Below, in pieces: positions 52,851 to 61,676 of a stretch of 64,000 nucleotides of DNA. Source of the stretch: Amaricoccus macauensis. GTDB taxonomy: Bacteria > Pseudomonadota > Alphaproteobacteria > Rhodobacterales > Rhodobacteraceae. The stretch lies in the NCBI RefSeq assembly GCF_014201905.1, contig NZ_JACHFM010000001.1, positions 1,440,994 through 1,504,993 of the forward strand, in the 5' to 3' direction. Positions within the stretch are counted from its first letter, which is position 1, and the number at the start of each line of letters is the position of its first letter. The notes under the pieces were generated by a model. That model did not search any database. It saw nothing but the letters and a program-made list of their open reading frames with translations, and was not told the origin of the DNA. The translations under genes were made by a program, and so were the position numbers.

Positions 52851-53347
52851 TGCCGCTCGCCGTGCGCTTGCTGCTGGAGGGCGAGATCGAGACATTTCGC
52901 CGCATCCGGCTCGAGGCACTCCACCGCGAGCCCGCGTCCTTCGCCAGCAGCGCGGCGGACTGGGAAGCGGCGCCCCCGGACGACTGGCGTCGGCGCCTCG
53001 CGATCGGTCCGGTCGCGGTGGCGTTCCGCGACGAGGAACCTGTCGGCCTCATGGGGCTCATCCCCGAGGGCGGCCGGCGCATGGCCCATCGCGGGACTCT
53101 CGTCATGGTCTACGTGCGCCGGGAAGAGCGCGGTGCCGGTCTCGCCTCCCGGCTCCTCGCCACCGTCGCGGCCGCCGGTGAGGCACTCGGCATTCGCCAG
53201 ATCGAGCTCCACGCCAGCGTCGAGAATCCGACAGCCCTCGGCTTCTACCGGCGCGAGGGGTTCGTCGAGGTCGGCAGAATGCCGGCCGCCTTCATCCACG
53301 ACGGCCGTGAGATCGGCGAAGTGGTGATGGTGCGGCAGGCGCCGTAG
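52850..53347 (+). CDS. GNAT-family N-acetyltransferase
   Basis: A 165-residue acetyltransferase. The acetyl-CoA loop is YVRREERGAGLASRLL (R/QxxGxG/A), preceded by strand LVMVYV. The C-terminal part ELHASVENPTALGFYRREGFVEVGR is the standard GNAT ending. Substrate unknown. It is coupled to the small membrane protein. Confidence 0.88.
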   Translation: MPLAVRLLLEGEIETFRRIRLEALHREPASFASSAADWEAAPPDDWRRRLAIGPVAVAFRDEEPVGLMGLIPEGGRRMAHRGTLVMVYVRREERGAGLASRLLATVAAAGEALGIRQIELHASVENPTALGFYRREGFVEVGRMPAAFIHDGREIGEVVMVRQAP

Positions 53348-53365
53348 CAGCACCCTGCGGGAGAG

Positions 53366-54115
53366 TCAGTGCGCGGCGTAGCCCGAGACCGCGGCGCCGA
53401 AGGCCATGAAGAGCGGCCGCGACACCGGATCATTGGCCGCGTTCCACTCCGGGTGCCACTGCACCGCCATGGCGAAGCTCGATGCCCCCTCGACGACGAT
53501 CGCCTCGGGGGTTTCGTCGGGTGCATATCCCTCGATCACGATCCTCGGCCCCCGGTCGAGGATGCCTTGCCCGTGAAGCGAGTTGACCAGCACCTCCCGC
53601 GCCCCGAGCACCCGGTGGAATGCGCCGCCATCCGAAAGGCTGACCACGTGCCGGAGTTCGAACTGCTCCTCCAGCGTCCCGTCCGGTGGCATCCGGTGGT
53701 TCATCCGCCCCGGGATCTCGCGGATCTCCGGGTGGAGGGTGCCGCCGAACGCCACGTTGAACTCCTGAAAGCCCCGGCAGATGCCAAAGACCGGCACACC
53801 GCGCGCCACGCATTCCCGGATGAGCGGCAGGGTCACCGCATCCCGGTCGGGGTCGAAGGTGCCGTGCTTGTCGGTCGGCTCATGACCGTAGTGACTCGGA
53901 TGCACGTTCGGACGGCCGCCGGTCAGGACGAAACCGGCGCAGACGTCGATCAGGTCGCTGATCGCGCCCACCTTGGGGATCGCCGGCACCATGAGCGGGA
54001 TCGCCCCGGTCAGGTCGGCGACTGCTTCGATGTTCGATACTCCGACCGACTGAACAGGGTAGCGGTCGTTGACGAGGTGCGGATTCCCAATAATGCCGAT
54101 AACAGGCTTAACCAT
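53366..54115 (-). CDS. Gamma-glutamyl-gamma-aminobutyrate hydrolase (PuuD)-like amidotransferase
   Basis: The 249-residue class I amidotransferase-fold protein is of the peptidase C26 type: GFVLTGGRPNVHPSHYG, VPVFGICRGFQEFNVAFGGTL (nucleophilic Cys), LVNSLHGQGI and VQWHPEWNA (His-Glu). PuuD hydrolyses gamma-Glu-GABA in putrescine degradation. Length fits. The polyamine link is interesting given the acetylpolyamine hydrolase at 21.5 kb, but they are not adjacent. ATG 54115 (MVKPVIGIIG) is clear. Confidence 0.88.
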   Translation of the reverse strand: MVKPVIGIIGNPHLVNDRYPVQSVGVSNIEAVADLTGAIPLMVPAIPKVGAISDLIDVCAGFVLTGGRPNVHPSHYGHEPTDKHGTFDPDRDAVTLPLIRECVARGVPVFGICRGFQEFNVAFGGTLHPEIREIPGRMNHRMPPDGTLEEQFELRHVVSLSDGGAFHRVLGAREVLVNSLHGQGILDRGPRIVIEGYAPDETPEAIVVEGASSFAMAVQWHPEWNAANDPVSRPLFMAFGAAVSGYAAH

Positions 54116-54315
54116 GATCCAAAACTTGGCCGTTGACTCCGTCTGAACACTAGGGCACGCGCTGCGTTCCGTCGAGAGGTTGCGGCGCAACAAGCTGTGT
54201 GTGGAGGATGATCCGCCGCCCGGCTCCTTGTCGATGCCGACCACGCCGACTAGAATAGGTGGATCCGCGGGCACCGACCCGCCATCCTCTTCCAAACGAG
54301 CGGAGCATGTCCGAG

Positions 54316-54897
54316 ATGTCCTGGACCGACGAGCGCGTTGAGACCCTCAAGACCATGTGGTCGGAGGGCAAGAGCGCGAGCCAGATCGCCAAGGAGCTCG
54401 GCGGCGTCACCCGTAACGCAGTGATCGGCAAGGTCCACCGCCTCGGTCTCTCGAACCGGGTTGGCGGCGCCGAACCTCAGGAAGAAGCAGCCAGCGCCCC
54501 CGAAGTGGTGAGCGAGGAGGTTGTCGAACCGGTCGTCGAGGCGGTCGTTGCGCCCCAGGCGCCCGTGCGCCCGGCACAGCCGCGCGAACCTGCCGTTGCA
54601 CCGCCCGCCGTGCGGGCCAAGACGCCCGGGCAGCCGCAGCCGCCGCAGCCGGCGAACGCCGAAATCAGCCCCGAGGCGCTTGCGAACCTCGCCGAGGTGG
54701 CGAAACGCGCGCGGCGGCTCAATCTGATGCAACTGACCGAGCGCACCTGCAAATGGCCGGTCGGTGATCCGGCGACGGATGATTTCTGGTTCTGCGGGCT
54801 GGCTGCCGTTCCCGGCAAACCCTACTGCGAGACCCACGTCGCTGTCGCCTTCCAGCCCATGTCCGCGCGCCGCGATCGCCGCGGCAGCGGCCGCTGA
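54316..54897 (+). CDS. gcrA: Cell-cycle regulator GcrA
   Basis: A 193-residue GcrA. The N-terminal DNA-binding domain has MSWTDERVETLKTMW, then SASQIAKELGGVTRNAVIGKVHRLGLSNR. A Pro/Ala/Glu linker of about 85 residues follows, then the C-terminal RNA-polymerase-binding domain (TERTCKWPVGDPATDDFWFCG, PYCETHVAVAF). GcrA activates sigma-70 promoters bearing methylated GANTC. ATG 54316 is chosen because GGAG lies 10 nt upstream and the family begins MSWTDERV; ATG 54307 is the alternative. Confidence 0.95.
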   Translation: MSWTDERVETLKTMWSEGKSASQIAKELGGVTRNAVIGKVHRLGLSNRVGGAEPQEEAASAPEVVSEEVVEPVVEAVVAPQAPVRPAQPREPAVAPPAVRAKTPGQPQPPQPANAEISPEALANLAEVAKRARRLNLMQLTERTCKWPVGDPATDDFWFCGLAAVPGKPYCETHVAVAFQPMSARRDRRGSGR

Positions 54898-55041
54898 GGC
54901 TCGGCGCCCGCCATCGGAGCAAGGCAGATCATCGGGACCCGGACATGACTTCCGGGTTCCGATGCCGTGGTATTGCGGGCAAAGCGCAGGGCGATGCCGG
55001 GACCATCGCACGGTTCGTGAAAATTCCCTCGCCACCTGCCG

Positions 55042-55069
55042 TTGACACCCCCCGCGCTGCCCGTATATG
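55042..55069 (+). promoter_or_regulatory. Sigma-70 promoter of tRNA-Leu
   Basis: A perfect TTGACA (55042-55047) and TATATG (55064-55069) with 16-bp spacing, 20 bp before the tRNA. The best canonical promoter I see in the window. Confidence 0.8.
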
Positions 55070-55088
55070 AGCGCGCAGTCGACACCCT

Positions 55089-55175
55089 GCCCGGGTGGCG
55101 GAATTGGTAGACGCGCTGGTTTCAGGTACCAGTGGCTTAACGGCCGTGAAGGTTCGAGTCCTTTCCCGGGCACCA
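55089..55175 (+). tRNA. tRNA-Leu (anticodon CAG), CCA encoded
   Basis: The 87-nt class II tRNA has acceptor GCCCGGG paired with CCCGGGC, discriminator A and encoded CCA. The D-arm begins GTGGCGGAATTGG. The anticodon stem is CTGGT/ACCAG with loop TTCAGGT (CAG). A long variable arm (TGGCTTAACGGCCG region) and T-loop GGTTCGAGTCC follow. Features are those of tRNA-Leu reading CUG. Confidence 0.95.
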
Positions 55176-55229
55176 GATACAAGCTCCGTGGCCACCGCCC
55201 GGGCCCCCGAGCGCAGGCCCGAGGAAACC

Positions 55230-55844
55230 ATGGCAAACCACCTCCACCGGGGCGACCTGCCAGACGGTCTTGACCTCGGCCCGGTCGTCGCCATCGACAG
55301 CGAGACCATGGGTCTGCTTCCCGCCCGCGACCGCCTGTGCGTGGTGCAGCTCTCGGGCGGTGACGGCGATGCCCACCTCGTGCAGATCGCTCAGGACCAG
55401 ACCGAAGCGCCGAATCTGACGCGGCTCTTGGCCGACCCGGACGTGCTGAAGCTCTTCCACTTCGGTCGCTTCGACATCGCGGTCCTGCTCAACCGCTTCG
55501 GGGTGCTGACGGCGCCGGTCTACTGCACCAAGATCGCCTCGCGGCTGGTGCGGACCTATACCGACCGGCACGGGCTGAAGGATCTGCTCCGCGAGATGCT
55601 CGACGTCGATATCTCGAAGCAGCAACAGTCGAGCGACTGGGGCGCCGACACTCTGTCGGTCGCGCAGATCGAGTATGCCGCTTCCGACGTACTCTACCTC
55701 CACCGCCTCAAGGCCGCGCTCGACGCCCGCCTTGTTCGCGAGAATCGTGCCGAGCTTGCACGCGCCTGCTTCGACTTTCTGCCCCAGCGCGCCCGCCTCG
55801 ACCTCGCCGGTTGGGACGAAATCGACATCTTCGCACATAGTTGA
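55230..55844 (+). CDS. rnd: Ribonuclease D-like 3'-5' exonuclease
   Basis: A 204-residue DEDDy exonuclease: VVAIDSETMGL (DxE), LFHFGRFDIAVLLNRFG (Asp) and IEYAASDVLYLHRL (YxxxD). It lacks the HRDC domains of long RNase D, as usual for the short alphaproteobacterial form. It trims tRNA and other stable RNA 3' ends. The frame stays open into the tRNA-Leu upstream (MAELVDALVSG), which is a tRNA artefact; ATG 55230 with GAGGAAACC is the real start. Confidence 0.92.
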   Translation: MANHLHRGDLPDGLDLGPVVAIDSETMGLLPARDRLCVVQLSGGDGDAHLVQIAQDQTEAPNLTRLLADPDVLKLFHFGRFDIAVLLNRFGVLTAPVYCTKIASRLVRTYTDRHGLKDLLREMLDVDISKQQQSSDWGADTLSVAQIEYAASDVLYLHRLKAALDARLVRENRAELARACFDFLPQRARLDLAGWDEIDIFAHS

Positions 55845-55855
55845 AGCTGAAGCCC

Positions 55856-56842
55856 ATGTTGACCACACCCCACTCCATCGACTCCGAAGCGTTGCTCGCG
55901 ACCGGCCGCCGGGTGATCGGGACCGAAGCCTCCGCCCTCGGCCAGCTCGCCGAAAGCCTCGGCCCGACGTTTGTCGAGGCGATCCGGCGCATCCTCGCAA
56001 GCCCCGGCCGTACCATCATCTCGGGCATGGGCAAGTCGGGCCACATTGCCCGCAAGATCGCGGCAACGCTCGCGTCTACGGGAACGCCGTCGATGTTCGT
56101 CCATCCGGCCGAGGCGAGCCACGGCGATCTCGGGATGATCACGCCGGACGATGTCGTGCTGCTGCTCTCGAACTCCGGGGAGACGCCGGAACTCGCCGAT
56201 CTCATCGCCTATTCCCGGCGCTTCGCGATCCCGCTGATCGGCGTCGCCGGCCGCCCGGGCTCGACGCTCCTGCGCCAGTCCGACGTGGCGATCCTCCTGC
56301 CGCCAGCCCCCGAGGCCTGCTCCGTCGGTCTCGCGCCCACCACGTCGACAACCATGACGCTGGCGCTCGGTGACGCCCTCGCCGTCGCCCTCATGGAGCA
56401 TCGCCACTTCACGCCCGAGGATTTCCGCGGCTTCCATCCCGGCGGCAAACTCGGGGCGCGGCTCACAACAGTCGCCTCGCTGATGCACAGCGGCGACCAG
56501 CTGCCGCTCATCAACCCGGAAGCCCCGATGGGAGACGCGCTGCTCGAAATGAGCCGCAAGGGCTTCGGCGTGGTCGGTGTCACCGGTGCCGACGGCCACC
56601 TCATCGGGATCGTCACGGACGGTGACCTCCGCCGCCACATGGACGGCCTCCTCGACCGCCGGGTCGCGGAAGTGATGACCGCGGAGCCGAGCACGATCTC
56701 CACCGCCTCGCTCGCCTCCGAAGCGCTCGGCGTGATGAACTCGAAGAAGATCACCACGCTCTTCGCCGAAGCTCCTGACGCGCCGGGCATCCCGGCGGGG
56801 ATCCTGCACGTTCACGATTGTCTCCGCGCCGGCGTCGTCTGA
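55856..56842 (+). CDS. kdsD: Arabinose-5-phosphate isomerase (KpsF/GutQ family)
   Basis: The 328-residue protein has an N-terminal SIS domain (RTIISGMGKSGHIARKIAATLASTGTP, HPAEASHGDLGMI, LLSNSGETPEL) and two CBS domains (from LMHSGDQLPLI). It converts ribulose 5-phosphate to arabinose 5-phosphate, the first KDO precursor. ATG 55856 preferred over a TTG at 55841. Starts 11 nt after rnd and overlaps lptC (TGATG). Confidence 0.94.
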   Translation: MLTTPHSIDSEALLATGRRVIGTEASALGQLAESLGPTFVEAIRRILASPGRTIISGMGKSGHIARKIAATLASTGTPSMFVHPAEASHGDLGMITPDDVVLLLSNSGETPELADLIAYSRRFAIPLIGVAGRPGSTLLRQSDVAILLPPAPEACSVGLAPTTSTTMTLALGDALAVALMEHRHFTPEDFRGFHPGGKLGARLTTVASLMHSGDQLPLINPEAPMGDALLEMSRKGFGVVGVTGADGHLIGIVTDGDLRRHMDGLLDRRVAEVMTAEPSTISTASLASEALGVMNSKKITTLFAEAPDAPGIPAGILHVHDCLRAGVV

Positions 56843-57465
56843 TGGCGCTGCGGCCCGAGGTCCATTCGCGGGTCGTCACCATTCTGAAGCTCGGGCTGCC
56901 ACTCGTGGCGCTCGCCCTCGTGGCGTCGGTTTTCCTCGTCCAGACCGACGACCGGCTTGGCGGCACCATCAACTTCTCCGAGGCGGACATCAACCAGCTC
57001 GGCCACGGACTGCGGCTCACCAACTCGGTTTTCACCGGCACGACGCAGAGCGGCGATCGCTTCCGCTTCACCGCCGCCACTGTGGTGCCCGACGCCGCCC
57101 CGCCAAAGCACGCCGCAATCAGCAAGCTCGACGGCACCCTCGAGCTCGCCGACGGCCCGGCGGTCTCGCTGGTGGCGGACGGTGGCGACCTCGACATCGA
57201 CTCGCAGCGCCTCGACATCGCGGGAAACGTGCGTATCTCCACGACTGACGGCTATGAGCTGGAGACGGACAAGGCGACGATCGACTTCGTCTCCGGCACC
57301 TTCGTCGCCGGGGACCAGGTGGTGACGCGGGGAGCCCTCGGCGAGATCACGTCCGGCAACCTGCACGTCACACCCGCGGCCGCCACGGGCGAGGCACGGC
57401 GGTTTTCCTTCAGTGATGGCGTTCGCGTGGTGTACGATCCTCCCGATCCGAAACGAGGACCATGA
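56842..57465 (+). CDS. lptC: LPS export ABC transporter periplasmic protein LptC
   Basis: A 207-residue single-span membrane protein (VVTILKLGLPLVALALVASVFLV) with a periplasmic LptC beta-jellyroll (DINQLGHGLRLTNSVFTG, LETDKATIDFVSGTFVAGDQV). It carries LPS from LptBFG to LptA. Overlaps lptA by 4 nt. Confidence 0.92.
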   Translation: MALRPEVHSRVVTILKLGLPLVALALVASVFLVQTDDRLGGTINFSEADINQLGHGLRLTNSVFTGTTQSGDRFRFTAATVVPDAAPPKHAAISKLDGTLELADGPAVSLVADGGDLDIDSQRLDIAGNVRISTTDGYELETDKATIDFVSGTFVAGDQVVTRGALGEITSGNLHVTPAAATGEARRFSFSDGVRVVYDPPDPKRGP

Positions 57466-58001
57466 TGCGCGTCACCGGCCTTATCGCGGCGGCCTGGCTG
57501 TCAATCTTCGCGGCTGCCGCCGCGGCCCAGACGACTGTGCCATTCGGGACGTCGGGCCACGACGCCTCGCAGCCCGTGGAGGTCACCTCCGAACGCCTCG
57601 ACCTCGATCAGGGGGCCGGCAGCGCCATCTTCTCCGGCACCGTCCGGGTCGGACAGGGCGCGCTTCGCATGGCCGCCGACAAGGTGCAGGTGTTCTACGA
57701 CCCGAAGGCCCAGAGCGGCACCGGTCCGATCCAGCGGCTCATCGCCGCCGGCAATGTCACGCTGACCAACGGCACCGAAGCAGCGGAGGCGGACAGCGCC
57801 ACCTACGAGGTCGGGAGCGGCAAGGTCGACATGCAGGGCAACGTGCTCCTCACCCAGGGCAGCAACGCCCTCTCGGGCGATCGCCTCGCGATCGATCTCA
57901 ACGCCAACTCCGCGCGGATGGACGGAAGGGTGCGCACGCTCTTCGTCCCCCAGTCGCCGAACCAGCCCGGCCCGCAGCCCGGCACCGCGAGTAAGCCATG
58001 A
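57462..58001 (+). CDS. lptA: LPS transport periplasmic protein LptA
   Basis: A 179-residue periplasmic protein: signal peptide (to AAAAAAQ), then an OstA-like domain (QPVEVTSERLDLDQGAGSAIFSGTVRVGQGALRMAADKVQVFY, IAAGNVTLTNG, NVLLTQGSNALSGDRLAIDL). It forms the bridge to LptD. Overlaps lptB by 4 nt. Confidence 0.94.
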   Translation: MMRVTGLIAAAWLSIFAAAAAAQTTVPFGTSGHDASQPVEVTSERLDLDQGAGSAIFSGTVRVGQGALRMAADKVQVFYDPKAQSGTGPIQRLIAAGNVTLTNGTEAAEADSATYEVGSGKVDMQGNVLLTQGSNALSGDRLAIDLNANSARMDGRVRTLFVPQSPNQPGPQPGTASKP

Positions 58002-58768
58002 GCGACACTCTCGCGGAAATGGAGGCGCGCCAGACCCTCGCGCACGGCGGCGGGCTGATGGTGCGCAACCTCGCCAAGAGCTACCGCAGCCGTCCGGTGC
58101 TGCGCGACGTGTCGCTCGAACTCAGGCGGGGCGAGGTGGCCGCACTCCTCGGCCCGAACGGCGCCGGCAAGACCACCTGCTTCTATGCGATCGCCGGGCT
58201 CGTGCCGCCCGATCGTGGCACGATCCTCGTCGATGGCAACGACGTCACGTGGCTGCCGATGTACCGCCGCGCGAAGCTCGGGATCGGCTACCTGCCACAG
58301 GAAGCCTCGATCTTCCGTGGCATGACGGTTGCCGACAACATCCGCTCAATCCTCGAACTCACCGTGCCGGATTCCGAAAAGCGCCGCGAGATGCTTGACG
58401 AGCTGCTCGGCGAGTTCTCGATCACCCACCTGCGCCGGGCACAGGCGATCTCGCTTTCGGGTGGCGAGCGGCGACGTGTCGAGATTGCGCGCTGCCTCGC
58501 GGCGCAGCCGCACTACGTGCTGCTCGACGAACCCTTTGCCGGCGTCGATCCGCTCGCCGTGGCGGATATCCGCGGACTGGTCCGTCACTTGAGCGAGCGC
58601 GGGATCGGCGTTCTCATCACTGATCACAACGTTCGCGAAACGCTGGATATCGTCGACCGGGCGTATATCCTGCATGATGGGGCGGTGCTCATGTCGGGGA
58701 CTCCGGATGAAGTGGTCCGGGATGACAATGTGCGCCGGGTCTATCTTGGGGAAGGCTTCCGCATCTGA
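57998..58768 (+). CDS. lptB: LPS export ABC transporter ATPase LptB
   Basis: A 256-residue ATPase: Walker A LLGPNGAGKTT, Q-loop YLPQEASIF, signature ISLSGGERRRVEIARCL, Walker B YVLLDEPFAGVDP and switch His in ITDHNVRETL. Powers LPS extraction with LptFG, which are elsewhere. Fixed order lptC-lptA-lptB-rpoN. Confidence 0.97.
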   Translation: MSDTLAEMEARQTLAHGGGLMVRNLAKSYRSRPVLRDVSLELRRGEVAALLGPNGAGKTTCFYAIAGLVPPDRGTILVDGNDVTWLPMYRRAKLGIGYLPQEASIFRGMTVADNIRSILELTVPDSEKRREMLDELLGEFSITHLRRAQAISLSGGERRRVEIARCLAAQPHYVLLDEPFAGVDPLAVADIRGLVRHLSERGIGVLITDHNVRETLDIVDRAYILHDGAVLMSGTPDEVVRDDNVRRVYLGEGFRI

Positions 58769-58792
58769 CGGAAGCTGGCGGGGCAAGTTCTG

Positions 58793-60163
58793 ATGGCACT
58801 CGCGCCACGCATCGAGATTCGCCAGACTCAGTCGCTGGTCATGACCCCACTGCTCCAGCAGGCAATCAAGCTGTTGCAGATGTCGAGCCTCGAGCTGGCG
58901 GGCTACCTCGCTGCCGAGGTGGAAAAGAACCCGCTCCTCGAACTCGGCCCGGCCGCGCCCGCGCCCGGCTCGGCACCGGGCGTGGGTGGCGGGGTCGGCC
59001 GCCGGGACGACGACGGCGACTGGCTGGAAGGCATCGCCGCGGGCGTCACGCTGCATCAGCACCTGCAGGCGCAGATCCGGCCCATGCGCGGCACGCCGCG
59101 CGTCATCGAGGCCGCGCTCCTGATCGCCGACGAGCTCGAAGACGACGGCTACCTCCGGGTGCCGCTCGCCGAGGTGGCAACCCGCCATGGCCTGCGCTCC
59201 GCCGACGCCCTCGCCGGGCTGACGCTGGTACAGGCCTGCGACCCGGCGGGAGTGGGCGCCCGCGACCTCAAGGAATGTCTCTCGCTCCAGCTCCGCGAGC
59301 AGAACCGCCTCGACCCGGCGATGCAGGCGATGCTCGACAACCTCGCGCTCGCCGCCAGGGGACGCCTCGCCGAGCTCGAACGCATCTGCGGCGTCGATGC
59401 CGAGGACATCACCGACATGCTGGCCGAGATCCGCGCGCTCGACCCGAAGCCGGGGCTGCGCTTCAGCCAGGCCCGGGTCGAACTCGCCATCCCGGACGTC
59501 TACGTGCGACGCTCGCCGGACGGCACGCTCACGGTCGAACTCAACTCCGAGAGCCTGCCCCGCGTGCTGATGAACAACGTCTACGCGGCGCAGCTCCGCA
59601 AGGACGATTCGGAAGCCCGCGCCTTTGTCTCCGAATGCAGCACCCGCGCGAGCTGGCTCATCCGCAGCCTCGAGCAGCGGGCGCGCACCATCCTCAAGGT
59701 GGCGAACGAGGTGGCCCGCCGGCAGGACCGGTTCTTCGAAACCGGCACGCCCGGCCTGCGGCCGCTGACCCGCCGGTCGATCGCCGAGAAGCTCGGCCTG
59801 CACGAATCGACGGTCAGCCGCGTGACAGCGGGCAAGTACCTCGCCTGTGACCATGGCTGCTACGAATTCTCCCACCTCTTTGTCTCGGCGATTCAGGCGG
59901 TTTCCGGGGGCGAAGCCTACTCTTCCGCGGCGGTGCAGGACCGGATCCGCGGCCTCGTGCACTCGGAGCCAGCGCGCCGCACGCTTTCCGACGACAAGCT
60001 CGTCGCGCTCCTGAAAGCCGAAGGGATAGACATTGCGCGACGCACGGTTGCGAAATACCGTGAGAGCATGGGAATTCCGTCCTCCGTCGAACGCCGTCGT
60101 CTCCGGGCATCGCCAGTCGCGGCCCGGGAGATCGACGCAGGCTCTTCACGGGCCCGCGATTGA
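58793..60163 (+). CDS. rpoN: RNA polymerase sigma-54 factor
   Basis: A 456-residue sigma-54: Gln-rich region I (TQSLVMTPLLQQAIKLLQMSSLEL), a shortened region II, core-binding domain (LVQACDPAGVGARDLKECLSLQL), helix-turn-helix (LTRRSIAEKLGLHESTVSRVTAGKYLAC) and RpoN box ARRTVAKYRE. Directs transcription needing AAA+ activators. It is followed by hpf and ptsN, the classical rpoN cluster. Confidence 0.97.
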   Translation: MALAPRIEIRQTQSLVMTPLLQQAIKLLQMSSLELAGYLAAEVEKNPLLELGPAAPAPGSAPGVGGGVGRRDDDGDWLEGIAAGVTLHQHLQAQIRPMRGTPRVIEAALLIADELEDDGYLRVPLAEVATRHGLRSADALAGLTLVQACDPAGVGARDLKECLSLQLREQNRLDPAMQAMLDNLALAARGRLAELERICGVDAEDITDMLAEIRALDPKPGLRFSQARVELAIPDVYVRRSPDGTLTVELNSESLPRVLMNNVYAAQLRKDDSEARAFVSECSTRASWLIRSLEQRARTILKVANEVARRQDRFFETGTPGLRPLTRRSIAEKLGLHESTVSRVTAGKYLACDHGCYEFSHLFVSAIQAVSGGEAYSSAAVQDRIRGLVHSEPARRTLSDDKLVALLKAEGIDIARRTVAKYRESMGIPSSVERRRLRASPVAAREIDAGSSRARD

Positions 60164-60245
60164 CAACGGGGGTGGGGACGTCCATAGGGTCCGCCCGTTG
60201 GGGGCGGACACGGCGAGCCGGTCGGTGAAGTTCGAGGGCGAAGCA

Positions 60246-60821
60246 ATGCGCATCCAGGTCAGCGGTAAACAGATGGACATCGGGGACGCCCTGCGCGCCC
60301 ATGTGGAGGATCGCCTCGGCGAAGCCGTCGGCAAGTACTTCGATCGGCCGGTCGAGGCCGTCGTGACCTTCTGCAAGGATCGCCACCAGTTCGTCGCGGA
60401 TTCCTCCGTACACCTCGCCACCGGCATGACGGTGCAGGCCACCGGCAAGGCCGACGAGGTCTATGCCTGCTTCGAGGGCGCGGTCGAGCGCATGGAGAAG
60501 CAGCTGCGCCGCTACAAGCGTCGCCTCAAGGATCATCATCGCGATCGTCAGGACCCGATCGAAGTGATGGAAGCGGCGTCCTACGTGCTTCGCGGCCACA
60601 ACGACAGCGAGCACGAGGAGCCCGATTCACTCCAGCCGGTGATCGTCGCCGAGATGGCAACGCGCGTTCCGAGTCTTTCTGTTGGCGAAGCGGTCATGCA
60701 GATGGAACTTGCGGGCGCCCAGTTGCTTGTCTTTCGGAATGACGCGCACGGGGGGGTGAACGTGGTTTACCGTCGGGACGATGGCAACATCGGTTGGGTC
60801 GACCCAAAGAACGCCCAGTAA
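60246..60821 (+). CDS. hpf: Ribosome hibernation promoting factor (long form)
   Basis: A 191-residue protein with an N-terminal HPF/YfiA domain (MRIQVSGKQMDIGDALRAHVEDRL, VHLATGMTVQATGKADEVYACFEGAVERMEKQLRRYKRRL) and a C-terminal dimerisation domain (AGAQLLVFRNDAHGGVNVVYRRDDGNIGWV). Long HPF alone drives 100S ribosome formation. It lies between rpoN and ptsN. Confidence 0.94.
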   Translation: MRIQVSGKQMDIGDALRAHVEDRLGEAVGKYFDRPVEAVVTFCKDRHQFVADSSVHLATGMTVQATGKADEVYACFEGAVERMEKQLRRYKRRLKDHHRDRQDPIEVMEAASYVLRGHNDSEHEEPDSLQPVIVAEMATRVPSLSVGEAVMQMELAGAQLLVFRNDAHGGVNVVYRRDDGNIGWVDPKNAQ

Positions 60822-60853
60822 GCGGCGAGACGGACAGGCAAGGAACGCTCTCC

Positions 60854-61318
60854 ATGGAGCTATCGGATATACTTGGGGTGGAGGCTGTTCGCGCGCCCCT
60901 GAAAGCTACGAGCAAGAAGCGCTTGCTCCAGGATCTCGCCGAGATGGCCGAGACCGTCTACGGACTGCCCGCTGCGACCGCCTACAAGGCGCTCATGGAC
61001 CGGGAGGCCCTTGGGCCGACCGGGGTCGGTCGCGGCGTCGCCATTCCGCACGCCCGTTTTCCGGGCGTCGAGCGGGTCATCGGCATGTTCACCCGTCTGG
61101 AGAAGCCGGTGGACTTCGAGTCGATCGACCGCCAGCCGGTGGATCTGGTCTTCGCGCTCTTTGCGCCGGAGAGCGCGGGCGCGGAGCACCTGAAGGCGCT
61201 TGCCCGTGTCTCGCGCACCCTGCGCAGTGAAGCGGTCTGCGCCAAGCTGCGCTCGACCTTCGATCCCTCTGCGATCTACGCGATCCTGACCGACGGCAAG
61301 GCCGAGCGCGCCGCCTGA
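60854..61318 (+). CDS. ptsN: Nitrogen PTS enzyme IIA (EIIA-Ntr)
   Basis: A 154-residue EIIA-type protein: phosphorylated His in GVGRGVAIPHARFPGVERV, KPVDFESIDRQPVDLVFALFAPE and the C-terminal LARVSRTLRSEAVCAKL. It regulates K+ transport and nitrogen/carbon balance through phosphorylation. ATG 60854 (MELSDIL) chosen, 32 nt after hpf. Confidence 0.95.
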   Translation: MELSDILGVEAVRAPLKATSKKRLLQDLAEMAETVYGLPAATAYKALMDREALGPTGVGRGVAIPHARFPGVERVIGMFTRLEKPVDFESIDRQPVDLVFALFAPESAGAEHLKALARVSRTLRSEAVCAKLRSTFDPSAIYAILTDGKAERAA

Positions 61319-61332
61319 GCGCGCGGCACCAC

Positions 61333-61351
61333 GCCCGCGCACCGCGCGGGC
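61333..61351 (+). terminator. Hairpin after ptsN
   Basis: GCCCGCGC (61333-61340) and GCGCGGGC (61344-61351) form a perfect 8-bp stem with a 3-nt loop, 14 nt after the ptsN stop; a weak CGTTT follows. Probable end of the rpoN-hpf-ptsN transcript. Confidence 0.6.
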
Positions 61352-61617
61352 CGGCTCGTTTCCACGCATTGAGCCCGACGCACTTCGTTGGGGTGATGCA
61401 GCCTCGGTCCACCCCATCCGCCCCGGGTCTTTTGGCTCCTGCTTCGCCGGACACGCCGACCGCACGGGGGCGGGTCTGCCGGCATCCCGGCAACAGGGAC
61501 CTGCGCTTCCCGGCAGCCGTGCCGCCGCCGGTCCACTTGGCCCGGCCATCATCCCCGGTTGTTCCGCTGCCGACTGGGGTGACGTGCCACGGTCAAACCA
61601 TCTGCCCTGAAACGCGA
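61352..61617. other. Intergenic region without a supported gene
   Basis: Between the convergent ptsN and galU genes (358 bp in all) I see only the two terminator-like hairpins. Open frames here are short, Pro/Arg-rich and lack ribosome sites, so I do not call a gene or RNA. Confidence 0.6.
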
Positions 61618-61647
61618 AAGGCCCCGCCCGTTTCCGGGCGAGACCTT
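61618..61647 (-). terminator. Terminator of galU
   Basis: CGCCCG (61625-61630) pairs with CGGGCG (61635-61640) around TTTC, extended by AAGG/CCTT at the base (61618-61621 with 61644-61647). On the minus strand it is followed by TTCGCGTTT, 29 nt after the galU stop. Confidence 0.7.
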
Positions 61648-61676
61648 GTCCGGTCGTCCTCCTGACGGGGAGGCGC

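Noticed and set aside
55095-55229. N-terminal extension of RNase D
   Set aside because: It is the translated tRNA-Leu gene and its 3' flank.
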